Source: Neocallimastix lanati (nom. inval.) (Eukaryota; Neocallimastigomycota; Neocallimastigomycetes; Neocallimastigales; Neocallimastigaceae). Taken from it: a DNA stretch of 64,000 bases. Shown in pieces: positions 42,721-55,262 of this stretch. Under the pieces are notes generated by a model. The model saw only the letters and a program-made list of their open reading frames with translations, made no database searches and was not told the origin of the DNA. Positions within the stretch are counted from its first letter, which is position 1; each line of letters begins with the position of its first letter. The translations under genes and the position numbers were made by a program. The DNA lies in contig JACVTC010000053.1 in NCBI GenBank assembly GCA_016946835.1, positions 85,001 to 149,000 of the forward strand, given 5' to 3'.

Positions 42721-45700
42721 TTAACAGCGGGATGATATTATACCACACCATTCATTAAATTCATATCCCCATGATCCATTTGAATCAGTTTCATAGATTC
42801 TACATCCTTTACAACATGGATATCCATATATTTCAGACCAACATTCTTCAGATTCACCTTGTTTCGAGGAATCTTCATGCTTGGCTAAACCACACCATTC
42901 ATTCTTGGTAAAATCATAACCCCAATCTCCATATTCATCTTGAGCATAAACGGTCTTAACTTTTGATGAACAACATGGATATCCATATATTTCCGACCAA
43001 CACTCATCGGAATTACCTTGACTTAATGGATCTTCATTTTTAGTTAAACCACACCATTCATTCTTGGTGAAATCATAACCCCAATCTCCATAGTCATCTT
43101 GAGCATAAACGGTTGTAAATTCAGATGAACAACATGGATATCCAATGAATTCTGAAAGACATTTAAGTGATGTTACTGCTTCTGTTGGTTCCTCTAATGT
43201 TGATGTTGCTGTAGGAAGAATAGTATCTTCAACAAAAGTAGTAGTTTCAACAACAACAGAATCAAAGGTTGAAGTAGCAGTAGAAGGAACGGAATCTTCA
43301 ATAGAAGTAGTGGTTTCATCAATATTAGAATCAAATATTGAAGTAACAGTAGGAAGAATGGTATTTTCTACAGATGTAGTTGTTTCAATATCAACAGAAT
43401 CATATGTTGAAGTAGAAGTAGAAAGAATAGAATTTTCAATAGAAGTAGTAGTTTCAATATCAACAGATTCAAACGTTGAAGTAGCAGTAGAAAGAATGGA
43501 ATCTTCAATAGAAGTAGTGGTTTCATCAATATTAGAATCAAATATTGAAGTAACGGTAGGAAGAACGGTATCTTCAATAGAAGTGGTGGTTTCAATGAAG
43601 GTAGATTCAACTGTTGAAGTTGAAGTTTCCGTTGGATATAATAATTCAGTTTCGGTTATTGTTATATTATTGTTGTTATCAAGATAGTTTGGATCACATT
43701 CAATATTATATTGTTGGCAAACAAATTTATATTTTAAGAGAATAAATTGTTTCAATCCTAATTGTGATATATCATATTCAGTTGAAGCTTCCCATTCCTC
43801 CATAGTGTAAAAAGTTCTATCATTTATATTCATTCTACCAGGATATTTACCATCCGAATTTGGTGTTTTATCTAATTTAACATAAGGTCTAATAAATGAT
43901 TTTAATTCATCAATTCTAGGGAATAATGTTGCTGGATTAAAAACTTTAACTACGATTTCTTTTAATATTTCAATAAAATGATCATAATTACTATAAATCA
44001 ATTTATACGCTACTTCATTTTCTAAATATTCTTCAAATGTTTTATATACGTCACTTTCAAAGGATGATAACGTCCAACCTAAATCAAAATCAAAATCAAG
44101 AACTAAATAAATCCATTTATTATTTTGAGGATTTTTATAAATATAATAATTATGATAACTATTAATATGATCAAAAGAAGCTGCTAAATAATCAATAGCG
44201 ACTTCTTTATAAAATTGATCAATATCAAAAATAGATTCAACATCTGTCCATGATTCAGCAGTCGTCAATTTTGCTAAAAATTCATAGAGTTCTTTCTTAT
44301 CCGTAGCTTCTTTATTTTCATTTTCAAAACCAGATCTTCCATCATATGTTAAGGAACAACTATCACATTTATATAAATTTTTAGTATCTTTTTCTCCATA
44401 AACATGTTCTATCCAAGTTTCTTTATATACATCTGTTAAAATATATAAACCTATAAATTCATCATTAATATATAATAAAATATAGTTTGCTGAAAGTGAT
44501 GGTAAGCCTAATTTATTATGAATATCACTCATTAATTTAGTTCTCATATAGGATGGTTCTGAAATATCACTACGCAATTTAAATTGACTACGACCAAATA
44601 ATTCTTTATCTCCACGAATTTTTACATTAAAAGCAGGTTTTGCATAATTACGAGAATTATGACCACCTAATGAGAAAGTAATTTTTTTAAATGATAATGT
44701 TTGACTATAAAAATTTTTAATTAAAAAAAAAAAAAAAAATAAAATAAAATAAAAATATACATTAATATAAATTTTAAATTAATTAGTTAAAAATTAAATA
44801 AATAAGTATTTATTTATATAAATTATATAATAAAACAAAATAAAATATAATATATATAAAAAGAAAGGTTTAATTTAAAAAAATAATAATAATTTAATAA
44901 AAACAAACAAATAATTATAAATAATAATAAATAATATATAAATAATAATAAAATATTAATACATATATAATAATTATATTATAAAAATTAAAATAAATAA
45001 TAATTAAATAATTAAATTAATAAAAAAATTTTATAAATAATTACTTATTAATTTCAACTGTCATAGAACCATTTTTAGTTTTATAATTATTCATATAATC
45101 TGTTTTACTTTCATTATTGGTAATATTAAAATTGTAATTTTCGAAATGTTCTTTGAAATAATTAGAATCAAATTTACTTTTCATACTATTTTCAGCATCA
45201 TCAGCACCATTATAAATAAATTCTCCATCTTTTAGAGCTGTTTGTGTTCCTAAGCGATATATATAATATTCTAATTTATCATCAACATTTTTTGATTTCA
45301 TTTTTAATTGAGAAATAGTATAAAAGACTTTGATTAAGTTTAATTTATTATTATCATTGAAAGTATTAAATAAAAATTCTAATTCATCATCTGAATCATA
45401 CAAATATTCATATTGAATACTAATTTCTAAATAATCTCTAAAATTGATATTTGGATGTCCATTTTCATTCATTGGTAATTCAGGTAATATTTCGGAAAAA
45501 TCGTATCCTGGAAATATTTCATTAAAGTTTTGTTCATTTAAGTATTCAATTACTTCTTTAATAAATTCAAATGACTTTTTCATTATTTCGAATTCTCCAT
45601 TGCTCATCTTTACTACATTATTCCCATATTCATTTATATAATTTAAGAGATCATCATCAATTATTTTAGATGTATCCATTTCTGAAAGAATATAAAATAC

Positions 45701-48554
45701 ATTTATTAAATTTAATTCCTTATTATTATTTAAGATATGAAATACTTGTTCATTGAGATTATTATATTCATAATTCAACTTCATAGAATCTTTTTCTGGA
45801 ATTAAAAATATTTTATAATCAATATTTGGATATCCATCTTCACTCATTGGTAATAACTCATTAAAATCATATTCTGGAAACATTTCTTTAAAGTTTTGTT
45901 CATTTAATGTATTAACTATTTTTTCAATTTCTTTAAAATATTCCTTATTTAAATTTAAATAATAAAAATTTCCATCATCATCCTTATGGATATTATTATT
46001 ATTAAATTTTTCTAAATAATCATATAAATCACCATCTTCTATCTCAGAAATATCTAATTCTGGAAGAAGATAAAATAATTTTATTAAATTGAAATATTTA
46101 TTATTATTAAAAATATTAAATATAATTAAATAATCATAATCATATTTCTCTTCTAATTCTTCATATTCACTTTCAGAGATTATATATTGTTTAAAATCAA
46201 TATATGGATGTCCATTTTCATTCATTGGTAATTCAGGTAATATTTCAGTATAATTAGTTCCTTTAAATATTTCATTTAAATTTTGTTTATTTAAATATTT
46301 TACGATTTTTTTAACGTCTCTGACATAATATTTGTCAATATATTGGAGATTTCCATCATCATCAATAATTACATTATCTCTAAAATCAACTATATATTCC
46401 AATGATTCATCATCTTCTATTTCAGAAGTATCTAATTCTGGAAGAAGATAAATTACTTTTATTAAATTTAAATATTTACTATTATTAAAAATATTAAATA
46501 AAATTAAATTATACCTATATTTCTCATCTAATTCATCATATTCACTTTCAGAGATTATATATTTTTTAAAATCAATATTTGGATGTCCATTTTCATTCAT
46601 TGGTAATTCAGGTAAAATTTCAGTATAATTAGTTCCTTTAAATATTTCATTTAAATTTTGTTTATTTAAATATTCTACAATTTTTTTAACGTCTTTGATG
46701 TAATGTTTGTCAATATATTGGTAATTTCCATCATCATCAATAAATACATTATTTCTAAAATCAACTATATATTCCAATGATTCATCATCTTTTATTTCAG
46801 AAGTATCTAATTCTGGAAGAATATGAATTACTTTTATTAAATTTAAATATTTACTATTATTAAAAATATTAAATAAAATTAAATGTTCATTACTATATTT
46901 CTCCTCTAATTCTTCGTATTCACTTTCAGAGATTAAATATTGTCTAAAATCAATATTTGGATATCCATTGTTTTTCATTGGTAATTCAGGTAATATTTCA
47001 GCATAATCATTTCCTTTAAATATTTCATTAAAGTTTAATTTATTTATTTTTTCTACAATACTTTTAATATATTGGTTATAATAATTTGATATATATTGGA
47101 AATTTTCATCATTATCTTTATAGACATTAAATCCGAAATTATTAATATTACTAATTAAATCATCATCAGGATTTATTTCGGATAAATCTAATTGTGAAAT
47201 AGTATTAAATACTTTTATTAAATTTAAATATGAATTATTATTAAAAATGTCAAATAAAATTTGTTCGTCTGAATATTGAGATTTTAATTCCTGATATTTT
47301 CTTTCTGTTGGTACATATTTATGAAAATCAATATTTGGATGTCCATTTTCATTCATAGGTAATTCTGGTAATGATTCATTGAAATCAAATCCTGGAAATA
47401 TTTCATTAAAATTTTGTTTATTTAAGGAAATAACTATTTTATTAATTTTTTTAATATAATCCGAAGGTGTGTATTGGAAATTTCCATCATCATCCATATA
47501 TACATGTAATCCATATTTATCAATATTTTTCGTTATATCATCAAAATTATTATTTATTTCATAGATATTCAATCCTGAGAGAGTATAAAATACTTTAATC
47601 AAATTGAGATATTCATTATCACGAAGATTCTTAAATATTATTTCATCTATGTTATAAAAATAATCATTTTCACTTTCATCTATAATGTATTTTTGATAAT
47701 CAATATTCGGATGACCATTTTCATTCATTGGTAATTCAGGTAATATTTCATTAAAATTATATCCTGGAAATATTTCTTTTAAATTTTGTCTATTTAATGA
47801 ACTTACTATTCCTTTAATATTTCTATTATATTCATTTCTTTCATATTGAAAATCACCATTATCATCCATAAAAGACCAATTAAAATATCTCTTTATATAC
47901 ATTCTTAGATTTTCATCTTCATTTAATAGATATTCATCTAATTTCGAAAGAATATAAAAAACTTTTATTAAATTTAGATGTTCTTTACTATTTAATTTAC
48001 TAAATATGATTTCTTCTGAAGAATTATAAACATTAATTAAATTTTTATATTCTTCTTCTGTGATAATATAATTATTAACATCAATATTTGGATATCCATC
48101 TTCATCAAATGTTAATTCAGGAAATAATTCATTAAAATTAGTTTCTGAAAGTATTTCATTAAAGTTATGTACATTTAATGAATAAATTACCTCCTTAATT
48201 TCATTATTAATATAATCTGCCGTAAATAAAACATTTGCTACATTCTTTATATATTTATATTCATCTTCAGGTATAGTTATTCTGACGGTAGGAACTTCAT
48301 TATCCATTTTTTCAAATAATTCAGCTCGCTGACCTTTTGGAATAAAAGGTACATCACCCAAAACATAATAAACTATAAAAAATTTAAAAACATAAGATAT
48401 TGTAATTAATTTTAATAATAAACATATATTATTAATAAAATAAATTTAGAAATAATGTTATTTAGAAATTTTATAATATTTAATTATAAAAGGTATTATA
48501 ATATAAAAAATATTTACCAAATGAAAATAGGGAAAGCAGAATAATAATTTTCAT
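42721..48554 (-). CDS. Gene 4: secreted repeat-expanded CotH protein with three fungal dockerins (intact)
   Basis: Three exons on the minus strand: 48518-48554, 45045-48372 and 42721-44704, total 1782 codons plus stop, fully open. Exon 1 encodes MKIIILLSLFSF; splicing (GTAAAT donor, phase 1) gives a signal peptide ending near VYYVLG. The mature protein starts GDVPFIPKGQRAELFE, then VPTVRITIPEDEY (CotH N-terminal strand). Eight modules follow, with NEIFKG variants in modules 4-6. The sequence then resumes KTKNGSMTVEIN, splices in phase 2 (GTAATT donor) and continues FSLGGHNSR, KIRGNKELFGR and [15 protein letters not shown]. The motifs SFD (D1300), HN (1306-1307) and DFD (1325-1327) are kept. 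A linker with six ~23-residue units and three dockerins end the protein. It represents subfamily B, with a different N-terminus and one more dockerin than genes 1-3. Likely role: a cellulosome-docked, kinase-like protein, inferred from family. Confidence 0.9.
42724..43165 (-). other. Gene 4: three C-terminal fungal dockerins
   Basis: Repeats beginning [24 protein letters not shown] and [14 protein letters not shown], each ending with WCG(L/I). The first two share YAQDxYGDWGYDF-TKNEWCGL and look like a recent internal duplication; genes 1-3 have only one of this type. Confidence 0.92.
43187..43620 (-). repeat. Gene 4: linker with six ~23-residue repeats
   Basis: Units of the type ETTTSIEDSILSTATSTFDS (69 bp), about six in tandem. 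Gene 5 has about eleven, so this tract changes length by whole units. Confidence 0.85.
45206..48178 (-). repeat. Gene 4: eight tandem ~126-residue modules
   Basis: Modules share [15 protein letters not shown] and the [12 protein letters not shown] segment. Modules 5 and 6 are near copies of one another ([20 protein letters not shown] in both). Module 7 has a shortened core, LLPMSEDGYPNID, lacking the ELP residues; this is also true in gene 5, so the change predates their split. Confidence 0.9.
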
Positions 48555-49358
48555 TTTAATTATATAGATAAACCTTTTTTTTTTTTTTTAAATTTGATTA
48601 ATACTTTTTTTCTTTTTCTTTTTTCTTATTTTCTTTTTTTTTATTTTTATTTTTTTATTATTATTATTATTATTATCTATATAAATTTAATTAATTTATA
48701 TATTATAATTTTTTTATTCCTTTTTTTTTTTTTTTTTTTTTTTTTGTGATTTTTAAAAAAAAAAAAAAAAAAGAAAATATATGAATATATATATAATTAT
48801 GATACTTAAAAATTATAATTATTAATAAACTTTAAATATATTTTTTTAGAATACAAATGTAACATTGAAAAGTTTTTTAATATTTACTATTGTTATTCAA
48901 AATCTTTATAAAAATAATTTAAAACAATAATAATTACAAAAGAATATTCTATCATTTTTTTAATTTGAAGAATATAAAAATAGTTATTTTTATCTTTTTA
49001 TGTTACTCCTGAGTACAATTAGAAAAAATATTAATATTATAATTTAAAAAAAAAATATTATAATTTTTTTTTACTATTGTTTTCCAAAATCTTTTTTTTT
49101 TTTTTATATTATTAAAATTATTAAAATAATTTAAAAATATAACTATTAAAAAAAGAATATTCTATCTTTTTTATTATTTTGAAGAATATTCCAAATTAAA
49201 AAGGTTAACATTAATTATATATTTAAATAAAATAATAATAAATAAAGTTTAATATCATAAAACAATATAAAAAATTTTCTTATTTCCTTTTTATTTTTAT
49301 TAATAAATAAATTTTATTATAATTTGTTAGAAAAATAAATATAATTTACATTAAATAA
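48555..49358. promoter_or_regulatory. 5' flank and putative promoter region of gene 4
   Basis: No gene. The first ~220 bp align with the DNA upstream of gene 5 (63760-63960), including the CTTTTTC-rich pyrimidine tract. It is not similar to the subfamily A flank. Confidence 0.45.
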
Positions 49359-49705
49359 TATGGTGCGTTTAGGAATGTGGCTTTAAAATATTTTACAAAA
49401 ATTTTCGAAATATGGCTTATATTATTTTTAGTAAATTTTTATTTATGAAATTAATATTTAAAACATTAAAATAAAAGGCACATATAATTTCTCTGAAAAA
49501 ATAATTATTAAAAATATTTAAAATGTGTTTATTATCAAAAATATATATTAAATTATGAAATTATTATAAAATTAAATATTTATTTAATTATTATTTAATT
49601 ATTAATTTATATAAAAAAATTTATATACAATACGCCATCTTAAAAAATATGTGGCTTATATTTATTCACCTGCAAGTCCGAAATGCAATATCCCCATAAT
49701 ATACA
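49359..49705. mobile_element. MITE-like element with GTGGCTT inverted ends
   Basis: The left end has TATGGTGCGTTTAGGAATGT then GGCTTTAAA; the right end has GTGGCTTATATTTATTCACC and CGAAATGCAATATCCCCATA, whose complement reads TATGGGGATATTGCATTTCG. Left and right ends form an imperfect inverted repeat and belong to the TGCATTTCG family seen elsewhere. No coding capacity. Confidence 0.6.
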
Positions 49706-49732
49706 TATATAAGCCACACTACATTTACTATA

Positions 49733-49835
49733 TAATGTTGATGGGGTGATAATTTTTATTACAAAACTTTGTATTTTATTGTAGTGCATTTCGAAAAACA
49801 TGGCATATTATGTAATAAATAAATAAATAAATAAA
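49733..49835. mobile_element. Isolated fragment of the MULE/MITE 5' end
   Basis: TTTTTATTACAAAACTTTGTATTTT and TGTAGTGCATTTCGAAAAAC closely resemble the 5' terminal region of the MULE copy at 14845-14900 but in rearranged order. It is followed by an (AAAT)n run. Confidence 0.5.
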
Positions 49836-50830
49836 TTAATAAATAAATTATAAATGAATAAATAAATTTTTAAATGATTGATAACAGAATAATATATTAA
49901 TTAATATTATAATGTTATAATTAATATTATAATATCTAAAGTGGTATTGAATTTCTAACTTTCAAGAAAGAATTGTTTTACAACTTTTAATGATAAAAAT
50001 TATATAATAAAAAAAAACTTTATTTTTTTTATTATAAAAATAAACTATTAATTTTACACAAAATTTATTTTATAAATAATTACACAAAATTTATTTATTA
50101 TTTGAAGGAGTTATATTTTCAATAATATAACTTAAAAATATTAATTATATATTATTTAATATTTTAATAACATTTCATTCTATTTGACTAATTATTTCCT
50201 CTCTTTCATAAAATTGTCCCCTTCTAAATGTTTATTTACATTTTCTTTTTATGAATAATTATTCTTTTTAGATTAATATAGTTCATAACTTAATTTAATA
50301 TATTTTTTAATAATATAATATAACAAAAATATAAAATAATATATAATAAGGTTTAAAGATAATATATTATACTAATTTATAATAATTAAAATATAGTTTT
50401 AATATAACTTTAAAGAATATAAAAATATAATTTAATATAACTTTTCTAATACATTAATTTGATACATTTGTATTGATTTTCTTTGTTTACATTTTTTATA
50501 AAATTTACTTAATATTTTGAAAATTCTTTATCAATGATAATAAAAATAATTAAGACAAACGATTATTATGACTAAAAAAATTTTTTTTTAGAAAATTAAA
50601 TAAAAAAAAAATATATATATATAATTACTGTATATATAAAATAATTATTATATTTTTTTTATTTTATTTTAAATATTATTAATTATTATTAATACCTTGT
50701 TTATATTATCTACAGAATATCATACGTAATTACATAATTGAATAATAAAAAAAAAAAATAAATATATAAATAGGTTTATAATTAGTATTTTTTATAGTAT
50801 TATATTAAAGTATTAATTTTATAAATTAAA
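49836..50830. other. AT-rich intergenic DNA
   Basis: No gene seen. The stretch at about 50550-50650 resembles 17841-17950 in direct orientation, and 50655-50715 resembles the reverse complement of about 18482-18530, a composite that suggests past rearrangement between the two MULE regions. Confidence 0.4.
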
Positions 50831-50929
50831 ATGTTTAAAAAATTATTAACTGCTTTATTAATTTCTACTGTATGCATTACTTATGTTCGTGGTATAAAAT
50901 TGGTTGGACCAGCTATATATTCAGATTAA
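50831..50929 (+). CDS. Short signal-peptide-like reading frame, probably a gene fragment cut by the MULE
   Basis: The frame encodes 32 residues: MFKKLLTALLISTVCITYVR followed by GIKLVGPAIYSD. It has a basic start, a hydrophobic core of about 14 residues and a plausible cleavage site after VRG, i.e. a typical secretory signal peptide. The ATG follows an A-rich context. The stop codon lies at the point (about 50926) where similarity to the inverted MULE copy begins, so the frame may be the first exon of a secreted protein disrupted by the insertion. No obvious continuation is visible beyond the far MULE end at 55262. It was too short for standard gene-length cut-offs. Product unknown. Confidence 0.5.
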   Translation: MFKKLLTALLISTVCITYVRGIKLVGPAIYSD

Positions 50930-51011
50930 TAAAAATAACTAAAAGATAATTTCTGTTAAGATTATTAAATAAACACAATAGGTAAATAAATTTGTATTTT
51001 ACTAGCATTGT

Positions 51012-51660
51012 TTTAAATTAAGATTATTTATTTTAAATTAATATTTATATTGCTTAAATCAATTAAACAATCTTTCCATAATTTAACTAATTCATTTCTG
51101 TTGCATCCATTATAAAATAAATTTATTTCCTTACTTTTGTAATTTTCAATTAAAATTTTAATTTCATCAGTTGCACTAAATATTTTTTGCTTTTTTTTCC
51201 AAGTTCCTTTAGTTCTCTTTTAGTAATCATTATAAGATAAGTTTTCTTCTTCTTTTAATATATATATTAATTTATAAAATAAAGGCTTATTTGGAATTAT
51301 ATTATTTACATAGATATTATAAGATTCTGATACATTGTTTGTTAAATGCTCTATATTTTCATAATAATTCCAATTATTAACATTATATTTAAGTAAATAA
51401 TTTTTATTAAAATATTCTAAAAATTGTAGAAAATTATTATACTTTTTTTTTTGACAAATTCTTTTTATTATAATATAAATATCAAATATATAGTTAGGGT
51501 TTATAAACGGTAAGTTCGAAATAGCTTTATAATAAATATATACATCATTTTTATTCTTCACTTCATGATAACATAATATATTTTTTTATTTTTCTAATGA
51601 TCTTTTGTAATGCCAAACACAATATTTAATATTTATTTTGGGAAAAACTTTTTTTGCAGC
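51012..51660 (-). pseudogene. MULE transposase, C-terminal half (inverted copy)
   Basis: Minus-strand frames match the third and fourth frames of the copy at 15703-17138: INIKYCVWHYKRS, then a 113-codon frame (51220-51561) with YYKAISNLPFINPNYIFD and HLTNNVSESYN, then TKREL-like sequence and the NLFYNGCNRNELVKLW-like tail. A CAA-to-TAA change ends the long frame after YNDY. Unlike the other copy, it does not carry the extra G at that point. Confidence 0.75.
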
Positions 51661-51674
51661 ATTAGATATACCTA

Positions 51675-53825
51675 TAACAGAATCAATAATTATTTAATTA
51701 TTTTATTATTTTTAAGTTTTATTATTTAGTTAAATTTTTTTATAAACCTATAAAATAAAAATCTAAATTTAAAAATTATTATTTCTGGTGGGGCGATTTG
51801 TTGTACTTTTTAATTTATTAATTTTTTTTTTTATTTTTTATTAATTTATTATATTTATTTATTTATTATTATGATTATTCCTTAATAATCAATTTTTATA
51901 TTTTTTTCCTATCCATCTATCTAAAAAAAATATTTTTTTATTATTATATGACTTATTTATATACATTTTTAATGTTTATGTTATATTAACAATACTCCGA
52001 CAATTATTTTAGTTTAACAATTATTTAAAAGTTATTTTTAATTTTCTAATTTACATTTTTAATTATTTATAAATAAATATAAACATTAATATTTTATAGG
52101 TTAAATACAGACAAAACTAATTATAATTAAATTTAAACATTACTAGTTTATAATTTATATTTCGACAAAAACTTATTATAATTAAATTTAAACATTAATA
52201 ATTTTTAATTTATATTCCGACAAAACATATTATAATTAAACATTAATACTAGGTTGTTATTTTATTATTTTTCATTAATTATACCTAATAAGTAAGATTA
52301 TAATATTAAATTTAAAATAAAGTTTAATATTTTATTAATCTAAAAATTAATTATGTTATTTATGTTATTTAATTAGTTAGGGATTACTCTAATGATTAGA
52401 TTCTTGTTAAATTATTAATAATTTTAATATTATTCTTGTTAAGGTTCGGAGAGAGGCAAAAATAAAAATAAGTATCAATATAAACAATAAAGAAAATAAA
52501 TAAACAAGAAAAATAATAAACAAAATAATTTTATAATTTTTATTTTTTTAAATCTTATATTAAATTTTTATTTAAAAATTACAATGTTTAAATTACAATA
52601 TATAAAAATTACATTTTTTTTTACTGTTATTTATATTTTTTTCTTAAAATAATAGAAATGGTAAAGCCATTTCTTTTTATAATAAAAATTAATTATTATT
52701 AAATATTTTATATTATTTTTTTATTATTAATATAATTATTATTTAACTTATAATAAATAATACTTATATATTAATCTATTACTGATTATTTATTACTAAT
52801 CTACTAATTATATATTTTAAAGGACCATTTTTTTATTTTACAGAAGTTAATTCTGTGGTTTAGTAATATTTATTTAATCCTAAAGTTTAATTTTACTAAG
52901 TTTAGAAAAATAATATTATTTAAATTGTTAATATAAAATTTATAATCATTTCATCAAATTTATAATATAATATTTATAATAAAACATATAATAATAATAT
53001 AACTATTTTCTTTTATGTTTAATTTTTATTAGTAATCATTAATACAATTTTATAATTTGGAATTTTCCAAAGAAATAATTAATATTGATAAGTTTAATAT
53101 TAATAAAAGAAATATTGATAAGATTTTGATAACCTATAAAAAAAAATTGATAAAATAAACTATATAATATTGATAAGGATTTTAATAATAATAAAATATA
53201 GATAAGAATAATAAAGGTAGCATATATATTAATATTAAATATACTTTTTTTTTTAAATAGTATAATTTAATTTGTACTAATTAGGAATATAGATTAATTC
53301 ATTAGAATATAGAAGGTTCCAAAAGAATAAAGAATCAAATAATTTGTTTAAGGGTTAAATGAATCATTTAGGATGAATAACTAAAAGAACATTATTTGGG
53401 CATTCTTTATCATTTTGAATGATATGTTTCACTGGTATAGTTGTTAGTAACTAATACCATGAATCAAACTACTTAGGATTCGATTCATACTTAATATTAT
53501 TTTATAAATTTATTCTAAAAGATCTTGAAGTTTCTTTATAGTTCAAGAAATTACTAGAATTTCTTGATAATTCTTGTGTTTAATTAACTAAAATTTATTC
53601 TATTATATTCTTAATTCTATTGTTTTCTATTTTTTCTAAATTTTTCGATTTTTAAGAACTTTTTTGAAACTTTTATTTTAATTTTTTAATAACTTTAACT
53701 TTTGAAAAAAATATAAATATGAGTAAAATTCTTATTAAAAAATATTCTTTTCTTTGTGTTTTTTATTTTAATTTTTTAGTTAATAAAACTTAATTTTTTA
53801 ATAAAACTTTTTTTAATATTAATAC
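51675..53825. other. Insertion inside the inverted MULE copy
   Basis: About 2.15 kb of AT-rich DNA with no open frame of note. It contains a three-fold tandem repeat at 52109-52250 (unit about 65 bp, with TTATAATTAAATTTAAACATTA and CGACAAAA words) and a less A/T-rich stretch at 53280-53480 (GGTTCCAAAAGAATAAAG, GATTCGATTCATAC). Ends show no clear inverted repeat or target duplication, so the type of insertion is unknown. Confidence 0.5.
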
Positions 53826-53849
53826 TATATAGAAATGGAAGTAGTATAA

Positions 53850-54499
53850 AACATATTAAATTCCCAAACATTAGTTCCTGTTATAAATAACTGATAACTA
53901 AATTTCGGTGCTACATAAAATGTACCGTCCGCAAATATTTTTTTATGATAATTCGAAAATTAATATGCTTGGAATGGTAATTGAAAGATTATTAGATCAG
54001 TATTTTTAAATATCATGAAATTTTCATTTCTTTTCGTTTTATAATATTTTGATTCAATGGGAATATCATCAGAACTTTTTATGTTTGGAGGAAATTGTTT
54101 ATTTATATTTATTATTATTTGGGTTCTATTTGTACTATATTCGGGACATATAAGTCCCATTTCTTGAGAAACGGTATTAAATATATGTTTAGGTTTTATA
54201 TCCATAGGAATTGAATATTTCTTAATTTCTTCCTTAATTTTATGTTTTGCTACTGATATAGACACATCAATTTCTTTTTCGAGATGATTATGTAAACTTT
54301 TTTATTTTAAAACCTCCTTTTTATCATTTAAAATAATTAAAGATTTACATTTATTTAAAGTCTTATATTCAGTGCATCTATAAAATTTTGATTTATCTTT
54401 CCTTTTAAATGAAAAATTAAATTTGTGTTTGTTATTAATAATAATTTGTTCATTTCCTCGATTTGTTTCACTTATTTCAATTTCTATATTGTCTTCCAT
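53850..54499 (-). pseudogene. MULE transposase, N-terminal half (inverted copy)
   Basis: Minus-strand frames 54302-54499 and 53960-54265 repeat the zinc-finger half of the transposase at 15703 with few changes (EIEISETNRGNEQIIINNK; YRCTEYKTLNKCKS). A nonsense change after KKEVLK (codon TAA where the other copy reads TAT) splits them. The transposase start, FADGTFYVAPKFSYQLF, is readable at 53880-53940 before the insertion boundary. Confidence 0.78.
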
Positions 54500-55262
54500 T
54501 GATAATTAAAATTTTTCAATATAATATTTTTAATAAATATACTTTTAAATGTTTTAAAACTTTTTTTTTTTTAATACTTAAAATAATAAATCTTTTTTTA
54601 ATTAATTATATAATATAATTATTTAAATAATTATTTAATTATTAATTATTTATTATTCCTTTATTTACTATTTTATTTATTTATTTTTATTTTTTTTTTA
54701 TTTATTTTTTTTTTTTTTTTTTTTTATTTTTTTTTTTTATTTTTTAATGCTTAAAAAATAAATTTTTATTTATTTTTATTTTATTATTTAATGTTTAAAA
54801 AAAAAGGTTTCTTATTTCTTATTTTTATTTTTTAATGTTTAAAAAAAAAAAGTTTTCTTATTTCTTATTTTTATTTTATTTTATAATGTTAAATAGAAAT
54901 AACCTGATTATTATTTATTGAAGTGTTGTATTTCGCCAAAAGTTGAATTTTGTCCAGTTGAATTTCACCAAATTCTTGGTAGCTTATAAATTTACGTCAT
55001 AAAATATCACCACAATTTTTATTCACGCCATATTGTGAATATATGGCTTTTTAAAATTGTAGAAAAAAGACACAAAATTATGATACACTCCCAACGTAAG
55101 ATTACGTGTTTGAAAATTTTTGTAATTTTATTTATTTAATTAATTAATTATTATTCATTAAAATTTTAATAAAATTAAGTGGCTTAATATTAAAAATATT
55201 TAAGCCATACAACAAAATACAAATTTTTGTAATAAAAATTTTCGAAATGCACACTCCCAATG

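Larger units (their letters stand above)
50926..55262 (-). mobile_element. Inverted MULE copy interrupted by a ~2.1-kb insertion
   Basis: Read on the minus strand, 55262 to about 53825 matches the 5' half of the MULE at 14840-16375 (MITE-like end, A-rich tandem repeat, zinc finger, transposase start), and about 51675 to 50926 matches its 3' half. Between them lies about 2.15 kb of unrelated DNA that replaces about 115 bp of the transposase. High identity in the coding halves shows the two copies derive from each other or from a recent common source. Confidence 0.75.
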
